From an uncultured Leucobacter sp. (GTDB lineage Bacteria > Actinomycetota > Actinomycetes > Actinomycetales > Microbacteriaceae): a stretch of 6,456 nt of DNA. The notes below the pieces were generated by a model. It worked only from the letters and a program-made list of their open reading frames with translations. It ran no database searches and was not told the origin of the DNA. Position numbers and translations under genes: made by a program. Every line of letters begins with the position of its first letter. The first letter of the stretch is position 1. The stretch is taken from contig CAMFIY010000159.1 of the NCBI GenBank assembly GCA_945952575.1, positions 1-6,456 on the forward strand. The letters are read 5' to 3'. Shown one piece after another: positions 1-6,059 of this stretch.

Positions 1-506
1 CTGAGCCAGGGCCGCGCCAGATCGCCCAGTCCGACAGTGCGGAGCAGGGCGTTGCTCGGACCGTCGGCCGACAGCAGCGCGCGGAAGAGCAGCGCGACCA
101 CCGCGGGCGACATGACCGCCGGCAGGAAGTAGACGGAGCGGAAGAACCCGGCCCCGGCCACCTTCTCGCGCAGCATGAACGAGACGATCAGCGGCGCGAT
201 CACCCAGAGCGGCAGGCCCAGCAGGTAGAAGAACTGGTTGCCGACGACCTGCCAGAAGGCGGGATCCGAGAAGAGCTCGACGTAGTTGTCGACCCCGTTG
301 GGCTCGGAGATGCCACCCGGCTGCCAGTCGAAGAACGAGCGATAGGCGATATAGAGGAGGGGGAGGAAGAGGACCAGCAGCTCGAGCACGATCACCGGCA
401 GGATCAGCAGCAGCGCCGCCGGACCTCCGCCGAGTCCGCCGCGGAAGCGCGGTCGGGTGCGCCGGTCGCGCTTCCGCTGTGCGGCCTCCGTGGTCATCGC
501 GGTCAT
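1..506 (-). CDS. Sugar ABC transporter permease, MalF/UgpA type (3' end beyond window)
   Basis: This is the N-terminal 168 residues of an inner-membrane permease of a CUT1 carbohydrate ABC importer; the C-terminal part, including the EAA loop that contacts the ATPase, lies beyond position 1. After a basic, cytoplasmic N-terminus (RKRDRRTRPRFR, residues 11-22) come membrane segments at about 29-56, 90-111 and 123-145. Family hallmarks are GVDNYVELFSDPAFW (71-85) and FFRSVYFLPAVMSPAVVALL (121-140), which match the 'NY..LF.dp.FW' and 'R.iyFlP...s.vv.al' signatures of MalF/UgpA-like proteins. The start ATG at 506 follows a purine-rich ribosome site (AGGGAGGGGAGAGG, 507-520); an in-frame ATG at 497 is less well placed. 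The gene lies 34 nt after the solute-binding protein gene with no hairpin between, so it is almost certainly the same operon. The partner permease would be expected just beyond the edge. Family call is firm; the transported compound cannot be read from this part. Confidence 0.9.
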   Translation of the reverse strand, partial: MTAMTTEAAQRKRDRRTRPRFRGGLGGGPAALLLILPVIVLELLVLFLPLLYIAYRSFFDWQPGGISEPNGVDNYVELFSDPAFWQVVGNQFFYLLGLPLWVIAPLIVSFMLREKVAGAGFFRSVYFLPAVMSPAVVALLFRALLSADGPSNALLRTVGLGDLARPWL

Positions 507-540
507 CCTCTCCCCTCCCTATATCTCTCGCACTACCGGA

Positions 541-1854
541 TCAGGAGTTCTTCTCGTAGGCGCGGTTCGCCTGATCGAAGAACTCGTCCTCGGTCATCTT
601 GCCGCCGATCAGCGGAGCCGCATTGCGCTCGACGACGGCGAGCAGCTCGAGCGGGAACGACGAGAAGCCGGTGTGGTTCTCGGGGTTCATGATCAGCGGG
701 ATGTAGGCCTTCTGCATCGGCGTGGTCAGCTTCATGTCGACCGCGTTGTTGTTGGGGATGGCGTGGATCTTCTCCCAGAGGATCTGCTGCGCCTCGGGGC
801 CGACGAGGAAGTTCACGAAGGCGTTCGCCGCAGCGGGCGACTTGGTCCACTTCGTGACACCCCAGCCGGCGTCGGCGCCCGCGTCGATGAGCGTCTTGTG
901 CTTCGACTCGGGGACCTGCGGCAACGGGATCACCGTGAGGCTCGGGATCGTCTTGTAGTCCTTCTCGGCGCGGTCCAGTCCGCCGCCGACCGACATGGCG
1001 GCCTTGCCCGCGTCGAACTGGTCGAACGCGTCGTTGTACATGGCCTTGCCGAGCGACTCCTCGCCGCCGAAGCAGCCGGCCTTGTTCATCTCGAGCACGC
1101 GGTCGATCGCGGTGCGGAAGAGGGGATCGTTGAAGGCCAGCTTGCCCCCGGTCCACTTGGCCAGGGTCTCGGTGTCCATCAGCTGGCTCGAGATCATGTA
1201 GAGCAGGGCCTCGAGCTGGTAGCCGTCCTGCCAGCCCGACGCGATGGCGGGAATGCCCTTGTCGCTGAGCACGGTGCAGGCGTTGAGCAGGCCGTCCCAG
1301 GTGGCGAGGCTCTCGTTCGCGTCGAGCCCGGCCTTCTCGAAGAGGGACTGGTTCGTGATCAGCGCGTACCCGTACGCACCGGCGGGCAGCATGTAGAGGT
1401 TGCCGTCCTTCGAGTAGTTCTCATCGATGTAGCGCAGGTCCTTCTTGACCTCGGGCGCCATCGCATCCTGCATCGGGTACAGCGAGTTGCGGTAGCTGTA
1501 GGCCTGGGCGCCGCCGTACATGGTGACGACATCGGGGCCGCTGCGGGAGACGCCCGAGTTGCGGAGCTGATCCCAGTAGGTGCCGTAGGGCATATCGGTC
1601 AGGTCGATCGTGACCTGCGGGTACTGCTTGTTGAAGGCCGCGATGACCTCCTTGTACGCCTCGTCGCCGCCCTCGTAGTTGCCGGGGAGGAACGACCAGA
1701 CCTTGAGCGTCACCTTGTCCTTGGGCACCTCGGTGAAGGTGAGGGCGTCGGACTTCTTGTCGCCACCGCCACCGCCGGCGCAGCCGGTGAGGGCGATGGT
1801 CGCGGCCGCGACTGCGGCCAGGCCGGCCATCAGCCGGGATCGTCGGAGAGTCAT
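541..1854 (-). CDS. Extracellular solute-binding lipoprotein of a CUT1 (family 1) ABC importer
   Basis: This 437-residue lipoprotein captures substrate outside the cell and delivers it to the permease encoded next. It has a basic n-region (LRRSR), a hydrophobic stretch, and a lipobox LTGC with the lipidated cysteine at residue 25, followed by a flexible Gly-rich linker (AGGGGGDKK). The mature part starts with VTLKVWSFLPG and continues with AFNKQYPQVTIDL, the usual opening of family 1 solute-binding proteins. It contains GPDVVTMYGG, the domain-crossing LPAGAYGYALITNQSLFEKAGL, and the late AANAFVNFLVGPEAQQ found in maltose/multiple-sugar binders. Length is normal for the family. I prefer the ATG at 1854 because GAAAGG (1864-1869) sits 9 nt upstream; the GTG at 1860, two codons earlier, would leave only 3 nt. 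The gene begins 16 nt after the second AHCY-like gene and ends 34 nt before the permease. The ligand is unknown: the family takes oligosaccharides and glycerophosphodiesters among others, and the neighbouring AHCY-like enzymes make a sugar- or nucleoside-containing ligand plausible (inference). Confidence 0.93.
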   Translation of the reverse strand: MTLRRSRLMAGLAAVAAATIALTGCAGGGGGDKKSDALTFTEVPKDKVTLKVWSFLPGNYEGGDEAYKEVIAAFNKQYPQVTIDLTDMPYGTYWDQLRNSGVSRSGPDVVTMYGGAQAYSYRNSLYPMQDAMAPEVKKDLRYIDENYSKDGNLYMLPAGAYGYALITNQSLFEKAGLDANESLATWDGLLNACTVLSDKGIPAIASGWQDGYQLEALLYMISSQLMDTETLAKWTGGKLAFNDPLFRTAIDRVLEMNKAGCFGGEESLGKAMYNDAFDQFDAGKAAMSVGGGLDRAEKDYKTIPSLTVIPLPQVPESKHKTLIDAGADAGWGVTKWTKSPAAANAFVNFLVGPEAQQILWEKIHAIPNNNAVDMKLTTPMQKAYIPLIMNPENHTGFSSFPLELLAVVERNAAPLIGGKMTEDEFFDQANRAYEKNS

Positions 1855-1863
1855 ATTCACATG

Positions 1864-1869
1864 CCTTTC
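1864..1869 (-). promoter_or_regulatory. Ribosome binding site deciding the start of the solute-binding protein
   Basis: On the minus strand this reads GAAAGG, 9 nt before the ATG at 1854 but only 3 nt before the upstream in-frame GTG (1858-1860). The spacing favours the ATG. It lies in the 16-nt gap directly after the TAA of the preceding AHCY-like gene. Confidence 0.6.
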
Positions 1870-1870
1870 A

Positions 1871-3088
1871 TTACCAGGCGCGCGCGGCTTCGCGCTGCCT
1901 GTCGGTCAGGGGTTCGAGGCTGCCGCCGGCGGCCTCGAGTCGGATCCGGGCGACCTCGTTCTCGATGTCGACCGGGAGGTCGTAGACGCCGGGTTCCCAG
2001 TCTGCGGCCTCGTGAGCCAGACGTTCGACGGCGAGCGCCTGCAGCGAGAGCGAGAGGTCCATCACTTCGATGGGGTTGCCCTCGGCGTCCGCGCAGTTCA
2101 GGCAGTCCCCGTCCGAGATCACGTGGACGGTGCGGCCGCCGCGTGTGGTGTACGCGTCGACCGCGGGGCGCACGGACCGGCTACGCCCCAGCCCGTACAA
2201 GTATTCCATGGGCATCTCGAACGCGCCGCCGCCCGCCGTGCAGAGGAAGGCGCCGTCGGGCAGCGCCTCGACGTGCTCCTCGGTCACCGCGTCGGCGAGG
2301 CCGGTGGCGCTGAAGACCACCTCGGCGCGGGGCGCCGCCTCGCGGAAGGCCATGACCTCGTAGCCGTCGTGCATGGCCCGGAGCGCGCGGATCGGATCGA
2401 TCTCGGAGACGATGACGCGGGCGCCGAGGGCCGCGGCGAAGCGCGCGACGCCCATCCCGACCCAGCCGTAGCCGACCACGACGACGTGCCGGCCGGCGAG
2501 CTGCAGGTTGGTGATGTCGAGGAACGCCAGCACGCAAGACTGGCCGGTGCCGTAGATGTTGTCGAAGAGGTACTTGGCCGCGGAATCGTTCACCGCGATC
2601 ACGGGAAGTCGCAGGGCGCCCTCCTCGTGCATGACCTTCAGGGGGCGCACACCGCTGGTCGTCTCCTCGGCGGCGCCGATCATCTTGGCGACGAGCTCCG
2701 GGTACTCGCGGTGCGCGAGACGCGTCACCGAGGCGCCGTCGTCGACGAGGATGTCGAGCCCGGTCTCGAGGAACTCGCGGGCGAGCTGCACGTCCTCCGC
2801 GTCGGACGCCGAGCTGTCGGCGAAGACCCGGAAGCCCATGCCGCGCAGCGCCTCGACGACGTTCTGATCGGTCGAGGACGCGCCGCAGTGGACCACGACC
2901 TCGGCGCCCGCGTCGCGGAGGGCGAGGACGAGGTTGGCGGTCTTCGGCTCGAGGACGAGGCTGATGCCGACGCGGAGGCCCGCGAGGGATCCCTCGGTCG
3001 AGAGCCGCTCGGAGATCTTGCGGAGGACCGGCATGCTGCGTGCGGCCCAGGCGATGCGCTCGGCCCCGGAACTGGTGATGTCGATCAT
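1871..3088 (-). CDS. Divergent S-adenosylhomocysteine hydrolase-family protein lacking three active-site histidines
   Basis: This 405-residue protein has the complete AHCY fold: split substrate domain, Rossmann NAD domain with GYGWVG (206-211), and acidic E229 in SEIDP, which should hold the NAD ribose. Retained family motifs are DDG (116-118), EETTSG (141-146) and NDSAAKYLFDN (167-177), with Lys172, Asp176 and Asn177 matching human K186, D190 and N191. Aligned by eye to human AHCY, His55 is replaced by Val45 (VLEPK), His301 by Gly287 (AGGGAF for NIGHFD) and His353 by Asn338 (GNP for GHP). These residues handle proton transfer and substrate contact in the classical enzyme, so ordinary SAH hydrolysis is doubtful. 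The protein ends in LTDRQREAARAW, without the Lys/Tyr tail of classical AHCY, as in shorter archaeal/Thermotoga-type enzymes. Its ATG overlaps the stop of the upstream paralogue (ATGA), preceded by GGAGGAG. It could be an enzyme with altered chemistry, or a non-catalytic partner of the upstream protein. Family call certain, function unknown; automatic annotation as adenosylhomocysteinase would probably be misleading. Confidence 0.88.
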   Translation of the reverse strand: MIDITSSGAERIAWAARSMPVLRKISERLSTEGSLAGLRVGISLVLEPKTANLVLALRDAGAEVVVHCGASSTDQNVVEALRGMGFRVFADSSASDAEDVQLAREFLETGLDILVDDGASVTRLAHREYPELVAKMIGAAEETTSGVRPLKVMHEEGALRLPVIAVNDSAAKYLFDNIYGTGQSCVLAFLDITNLQLAGRHVVVVGYGWVGMGVARFAAALGARVIVSEIDPIRALRAMHDGYEVMAFREAAPRAEVVFSATGLADAVTEEHVEALPDGAFLCTAGGGAFEMPMEYLYGLGRSRSVRPAVDAYTTRGGRTVHVISDGDCLNCADAEGNPIEVMDLSLSLQALAVERLAHEAADWEPGVYDLPVDIENEVARIRLEAAGGSLEPLTDRQREAARAW

Positions 3089-4338
3089 GCGACGCTCTCC
3101 TCCATGCGCGCGGTGTGGTCATCCCGCTGGTCGGTGCGGAGCTCGTCGAGGCCGATGCCGTAGGAGGCGAGCTTCGCGGCGGCGATCGAGTCGTCGAGCT
3201 CCTTGGGCAGGATGTGGACCCCGGGCTCGAGTTCGCTCGAGGCCAGGTGGTGCACGCCGAGGCCCTGCACCGCGAAGGTGAGATCCATCACCTCGACCGG
3301 GTGGCCGCTGCCGCCTGCGATGTTGACGAGGGCGCCGCCGGCGAGCACGTGGAGATCCCGGCCCCCGACACGGTAGCTGGTGATGCCCGGGCGCGATTCG
3401 AAGACCTCGGATGCCGCGGCGCCGAGCGCCTCGGTGTCGACCTCGAGGTCGTGGTGCCCGGCGTTGCCCATCACCACGTCGTGCCGGAGATGCGCGATGT
3501 CGTCTGCCGAGATGGCCCGCATGCCGCCCGTCGCGGTGACGATCATGTCGGCCTGCGGGAAGATGTCGCGGCGCGAGCCGACGGTGTGCCCGTCGGTGTG
3601 CGCCTCGAGCGCGCGTACCGGATCCACCTCGGTGACGAAGGTGCGGGCGCCCATGGCGCGGGCGTAGAGCGCGAGGCCCTTGCCCACGTAGCCGTAGCCG
3701 ACCACCGCGATCCGCGCCCCGGCGATCTGACGGTTGGTGAGGCGCAGCATCGCCTGCAGCGTGGTCTGACCGGTGGCGTAGCGGTTGTCGAAGAGGTGCT
3801 TGCAGCGCGCGTCGTTGGCGGTGAGCGCCGGGAAGGGCAGCTTGCCGGCGGCCGCCATGGCGTGCAGCCGGGCGGTGCCGGTCGTCGTCTCCTCCGAGAC
3901 GCCGCGGAGGCGGGCGAAGACGTCGGGGCGGTGCTCGGCGGTGCGCATCGTGAGCTCGGCGCCGTCGTCGATGATGTAGTCGGGCTCGCAGTCCGCGGCG
4001 GCCCGGAGCTCTCGCTCCCAGCTCTCGTAGTCGCCGCCCGCGTCGGCGACGACCGTCATGCCGCGCTCGCGCAGCGCCGCGACGACCGAGGCGTCGGTGG
4101 TGCGCGGGTTGCTGCCCGCCGCGATGACCTCGGCGCCGGCATCCGCGAGCACCGTCGCGAGGAATGCCGTCTTGGCCTCGAGATGCACGACGACCGCGAC
4201 GCGCTTGCCGCGCAGGGATCCGTCGCTCACGATGTCGCGCACGTAGCCGTCGAGCACGGGCGAGTGACGGCGCACCCACTCGATCCGGTCGGCGCCGTCG
4301 CGCGCGAGCGCGTTCTCGGTGCTGAGTGTTTCAGTCAT
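3085..4338 (-). CDS. S-adenosylhomocysteine hydrolase-family protein, HxExK (archaeal/Thermotoga-like) type
   Basis: This 417-residue NAD-dependent enzyme belongs to the AHCY family, whose members reversibly split a 5'-thioether nucleoside by 3'-oxidation, elimination of homocysteine, water addition and reduction. All aligned catalytic positions are present: His52 (human H55), DDG (124-126), SEETTTG (148-154), NDARCKHLFDN (175-185) with Lys180, Asp184 and Asn185, His295 in GNAGHHD (H301) and His346 in GHP (H353). NAD is bound at GYGYVG (214-219) with Glu237 in TEVDP. The adenine-recognition motif HxTxE of classical enzymes is replaced by HLEAK (52-56). HxExK enzymes are reported to prefer S-inosylhomocysteine, so the base recognised may be hypoxanthine or something else. 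The C-terminus lacks the Lys/Tyr tail of classical AHCY. It is the first gene after the predicted promoter/operator, with AGGAG only 4 nt before the ATG, and overlaps its divergent paralogue by 4 nt. The surrounding LacI regulator and CUT1 importer argue against a housekeeping SAM-cycle role. Family and catalytic competence are well supported; the true substrate is not. Confidence 0.9.
   Translation of the reverse strand: MTETLSTENALARDGADRIEWVRRHSPVLDGYVRDIVSDGSLRGKRVAVVVHLEAKTAFLATVLADAGAEVIAAGSNPRTTDASVVAALRERGMTVVADAGGDYESWERELRAAADCEPDYIIDDGAELTMRTAEHRPDVFARLRGVSEETTTGTARLHAMAAAGKLPFPALTANDARCKHLFDNRYATGQTTLQAMLRLTNRQIAGARIAVVGYGYVGKGLALYARAMGARTFVTEVDPVRALEAHTDGHTVGSRRDIFPQADMIVTATGGMRAISADDIAHLRHDVVMGNAGHHDLEVDTEALGAAASEVFESRPGITSYRVGGRDLHVLAGGALVNIAGGSGHPVEVMDLTFAVQGLGVHHLASSELEPGVHILPKELDDSIAAAKLASYGIGLDELRTDQRDDHTARMEESVA
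3097..3103 (-). promoter_or_regulatory. Strong Shine-Dalgarno for the second AHCY-like gene, inside the end of the first
   Basis: The minus strand reads GGAGGAG with 8 nt to the ATG at 3088. It encodes part of the last residues (MEES) of the upstream gene. Together with the ATGA stop/start overlap (3085-3088) it supports coupled translation and similar production of the two proteins. Confidence 0.65.
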
Positions 4339-4376
4339 CTCGCTCCTGACTCGATGAAGCAGTCCGCAATGTTGAC

Positions 4377-4394
4377 GATCTTAGCGCTTAGATC
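4377..4394. promoter_or_regulatory. Predicted LacI-family operator (near-perfect 18-bp palindrome)
   Basis: The site reads GATCTTAGC/GCTTAGATC, with 8 of 9 positions symmetric around a central C-G step (4385/4386). Weaker symmetry (g.tg.c) continues 6 bp outward on both sides. An AGCGCT core with a central CG is typical of LacI-family operators. It lies between the LacI-type gene and the first enzyme gene and covers the predicted -10 box, so a bound repressor would block RNA polymerase. The palindrome is seen directly; the assignment to the adjacent repressor is inference. Confidence 0.75.
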
Positions 4395-4406
4395 GGCACC
4401 AGCAAA
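4378..4406 (-). promoter_or_regulatory. Predicted promoter of the AHCY-like/ABC importer operon
   Basis: On the minus strand a -10 TAAGAT (4378-4383, matching TAnnAT) lies 17 nt after a weak -35 TTTGCT (4401-4406). The start of transcription would fall near 4371, giving a leader of about 33 nt before the ATG at 4338. The -10 overlaps the palindromic operator. The surrounding stretch (4400-4430) is much more AT-rich than the coding DNA. I see no clear terminator between the LacI stop (4447) and this promoter, so some readthrough from the repressor gene is possible. Confidence 0.55.
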
Positions 4407-4446
4407 AGAAATTCTGCAGTCGTGAGATAACCGTTGCGCGCCTGGC

Positions 4447-5469
4447 CTACGGGCAGCCGCAGGTGTCGCCGATCACCAGCTCTCCGGCGAAGACGACGTG
4501 CTCGGAGGCCGGCGCGGCTCCCGGTGCAGGATCCTGCTCCGGCGCGGTGAGGCTGTCGAGCAGATCGAACGCGCGCGCGGCCAGCTGCTCCATCGGCACG
4601 CGCACCGTCGTGAGCCGAACGCCGCCGAGGGTCGCCTCGCGGATCCCGTCGAAGCCGGCGAGCGCGATGTCCTCGGGCACCCGTGCACCCGCGGCGGTCG
4701 CAGCACGCAGGACCGCCAGCGCCTGCTCGTCGGTCGTCGCGAAGATCGCGCGCGGCCAGGGCGGGGTGCCGAGCAGCTCGCGCACGTCGCCCTCGACCAC
4801 GACGCGGTCGAAGGAGCTGCGGTGGATCCGCCCCGCGGTGTCGAGGCCTGCTGTCTCCATCGCCTGCCGCCAGCCCTGCTCGCGCAGGCTCGCCGGGTCG
4901 TCGGTGTGCGGGCCGGCGAGGCAGTGGATATCGGTGTAGCCGTGCGAGATCAGGTGCTCGACGACGGTGCGGGCGCCCGCGAGGTCGTCGAAGCGGACGC
5001 TCGGCGCGGTCACCCCCTCCGGCACCGAGTGGATGAAGAGGAATGGTGTGTCGACGGGCAGGCGCGCTCCGGAGGCGACGCTCATCGCGAAGATGCCGCG
5101 GGGGCGGAGATCCGAGAAGCCCGAGATGTAGTGCTCGGAGACCTCGTCGTCGTAGCCGGTGTTGCCGAGCATGGTCATGAGGCCGCGGCGGCGGCCCTCG
5201 GCCTCGAAGCAGCGGGAGAGCTCGCCGAAGAAGCCGTTCGCCGTGTCGGGCACCAGCAGTCCGACGAGGTTGGAGCGGCCGACGCTGAGCGCGCCCGCGA
5301 TGGGGTTGCGACGGTAGCCCAGCTCCTGGATCGCGGTCTCCACCCGCTCCCGTGTGAGCGGGGCCACGGCACGCGGGCCGCCGTTCACGACATAGCTGAC
5401 CACCGCGGTCGAGGTGCCCGCTTTGAGCGCCACGTCGGCGAGGGTCGGGCGGCGTGCGGGCGATTCCAT
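4447..5469 (-). CDS. LacI-family transcriptional repressor
   Basis: This 340-residue protein has a normal LacI/GalR layout. The N-terminal helix-turn-helix (residues 9-30) includes TLADVALKAGTSTAVVSYVV, followed by NGGPRAVAPLTRERV and the hinge region RRNPIAGALSVGRS (53-66). The rest is a periplasmic-binding-protein-like sensor domain: LVGLLVPDTANGFF (68-81), VRFDDLAGARTVVEHL (158-173), FATTDEQALAVLRA (243-256), DIALAGFDGI (267-276), and the usual Cys-containing end (GDTCGCP). It is a cytoplasmic DNA-binding dimer that normally releases its operator when a sugar-like ligand binds. It lies 108 bp upstream of and in the same direction as the AHCY-like/importer operon, and a CG-centred palindrome sits in that gap, so it very probably controls that operon. 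The ligand is unknown; it may be the imported compound or a product of the two enzymes. The ATG at 5469 has no good Shine-Dalgarno but has a TACAAT box 8 nt upstream, suggesting a leaderless message. Confidence 0.93.
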   Translation of the reverse strand: MESPARRPTLADVALKAGTSTAVVSYVVNGGPRAVAPLTRERVETAIQELGYRRNPIAGALSVGRSNLVGLLVPDTANGFFGELSRCFEAEGRRRGLMTMLGNTGYDDEVSEHYISGFSDLRPRGIFAMSVASGARLPVDTPFLFIHSVPEGVTAPSVRFDDLAGARTVVEHLISHGYTDIHCLAGPHTDDPASLREQGWRQAMETAGLDTAGRIHRSSFDRVVVEGDVRELLGTPPWPRAIFATTDEQALAVLRAATAAGARVPEDIALAGFDGIREATLGGVRLTTVRVPMEQLAARAFDLLDSLTAPEQDPAPGAAPASEHVVFAGELVIGDTCGCP

Positions 5470-5477
5470 AGCGCCTA

Positions 5478-5483
5478 ATTGTA
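5478..5483 (-). promoter_or_regulatory. Predicted -10 box of the LacI-type gene (leaderless start)
   Basis: TACAAT on the minus strand, five of six matches to TATAAT, ends 8 nt before the ATG at 5469, so transcription should begin at or within a base or two of the start codon. No convincing -35 is visible; the DNA at that distance forms a GC hairpin. Confidence 0.5.
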
Positions 5484-5507
5484 CGAGTGCCGCGCGCAGC
5501 GGCTCGT
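5483..5507. terminator. Possible hairpin between the membrane-protein gene and the LacI-type gene
   Basis: ACGAG(TG)CCGC pairs with GCGGCTCGT around a 5-nt loop: a 9-bp GC-rich stem with a 2-nt bulge, beginning about 8 nt after the stop of the membrane-protein gene. No T-run follows, so it would be a weak or atypical terminator. It abuts the -10 box of the LacI-type gene. Confidence 0.35.
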
Positions 5508-5515
5508 CGCCGCGG

Positions 5516-6004
5516 TCATTCGGCCCGTTCGCGGGCGAACGCCTCGCGCATGTGGTCGCTCGTCAGGAAGTCGGCGATCCCGATCATGATGAGGCTGAAG
5601 ACGATCTGCTCGGTGACCATCCACGCCGGGTAGAGGCCCGGGATCGCCGCCATGACGAGCGTGATCACCGGGAAGATCTGCGCGAACAGGCGCAGCCGGC
5701 TGTACGCCCAGTACCAGCCGAGCGAAGCGCGCCAGGCGAAGTAGAACAGGGTGACGGTCATGGCGAGGACGACGAAGGTGCGCATCCACACCGCGAAGGG
5801 CACCGGGTCGCCGGTGGTGGCCAGAGCCACCGCGACCACGGCCGCGCCGATGCCCAGAACGAGCTCGGCGACGAGCAGCCACATGACCCAGGCGAACGCG
5901 CGGCGGGTCTTCGGATGCGTGCGCGCCTCGTGCGGGATCTCGATGCTCGAGTGGCGACCACCCGCGATGCGGTCGAGACGGCGCAGCAGGGGTTCGATCG
6001 ACAT
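5516..6004 (-). CDS. Small four-helix membrane protein of unknown function
   Basis: I do not recognise this 162-residue protein. It has a charged, cytoplasmic-looking N-terminus (about 1-36, with HPKTRR just before the first helix) and four hydrophobic segments at about 37-61, 69-91, 106-124 and 129-147. The loop between helices 2 and 3 is rich in Trp and Tyr (WRASLGWYWAYSRLR), and a short charged tail (SDHMREAFARERAE) follows. There is no signal peptide, cysteine pair or catalytic motif that I can identify. Codon use with strong G/C at third positions and a clean hydrophobicity pattern support it as a real gene. The ATG at 6004 is preceded by a TAGGCT box only 6 nt away and no Shine-Dalgarno, suggesting leaderless translation. 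It lies 46 nt before the LacI-type gene on the same strand, but that gene has its own -10, so I do not see a functional link to the transporter operon. Confidence 0.75.
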   Translation of the reverse strand: MSIEPLLRRLDRIAGGRHSSIEIPHEARTHPKTRRAFAWVMWLLVAELVLGIGAAVVAVALATTGDPVPFAVWMRTFVVLAMTVTLFYFAWRASLGWYWAYSRLRLFAQIFPVITLVMAAIPGLYPAWMVTEQIVFSLIMIGIADFLTSDHMREAFARERAE

Positions 6005-6010
6005 GGTCGA

Positions 6011-6016
6011 AGCCTA
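6011..6016 (-). promoter_or_regulatory. Predicted -10 box of the membrane-protein gene (leaderless start)
   Basis: TAGGCT on the minus strand (TAnnnT pattern common in actinobacteria) ends 6 nt before the ATG at 6004, placing the expected transcription start at the start codon. No clear -35 box is visible. Confidence 0.45.
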
Positions 6017-6059
6017 CGCCCGTACGGCGGGTCGGAGCGCGAGGATCCCCTCTCCCCGC

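Noticed and set aside
1858..1860. GTG start for the solute-binding protein
   Set aside because: Only 3 nt from the GAAAGG ribosome site; the ATG two codons downstream has a normal 9-nt spacing and gives a standard lipoprotein signal.
457..2313. 618-residue open frame on the plus strand opposite the permease, binding-protein and second AHCY-like genes
   Set aside because: It is low in aromatic residues, full of Arg/Gly/Ala/Val, matches no family I know and lies antisense to clearly recognisable proteins; long antisense frames are expected at this GC content.
1679..3163. 494-residue plus-strand open frame across the second AHCY-like gene
   Set aside because: Same signature of a GC-driven antisense shadow; no domain pattern or ribosome site.
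3115..4425. 436-residue plus-strand open frame opposite the first AHCY-like gene
   Set aside because: Shadow of a well-supported gene; residue composition (GVE, RVE, AGE repeats) reflects reversed codons.
4498..5478. 326-residue plus-strand open frame opposite the LacI-type gene
   Set aside because: Shadow frame; the opposite strand encodes a complete LacI-family protein.
5468..5482. Possible second operator (TTAGGCGCTA) at the start of the LacI-type gene
   Set aside because: It resembles half of the 4377-4394 palindrome but is not symmetric itself (only the central GCGC), so autoregulation is not supported.
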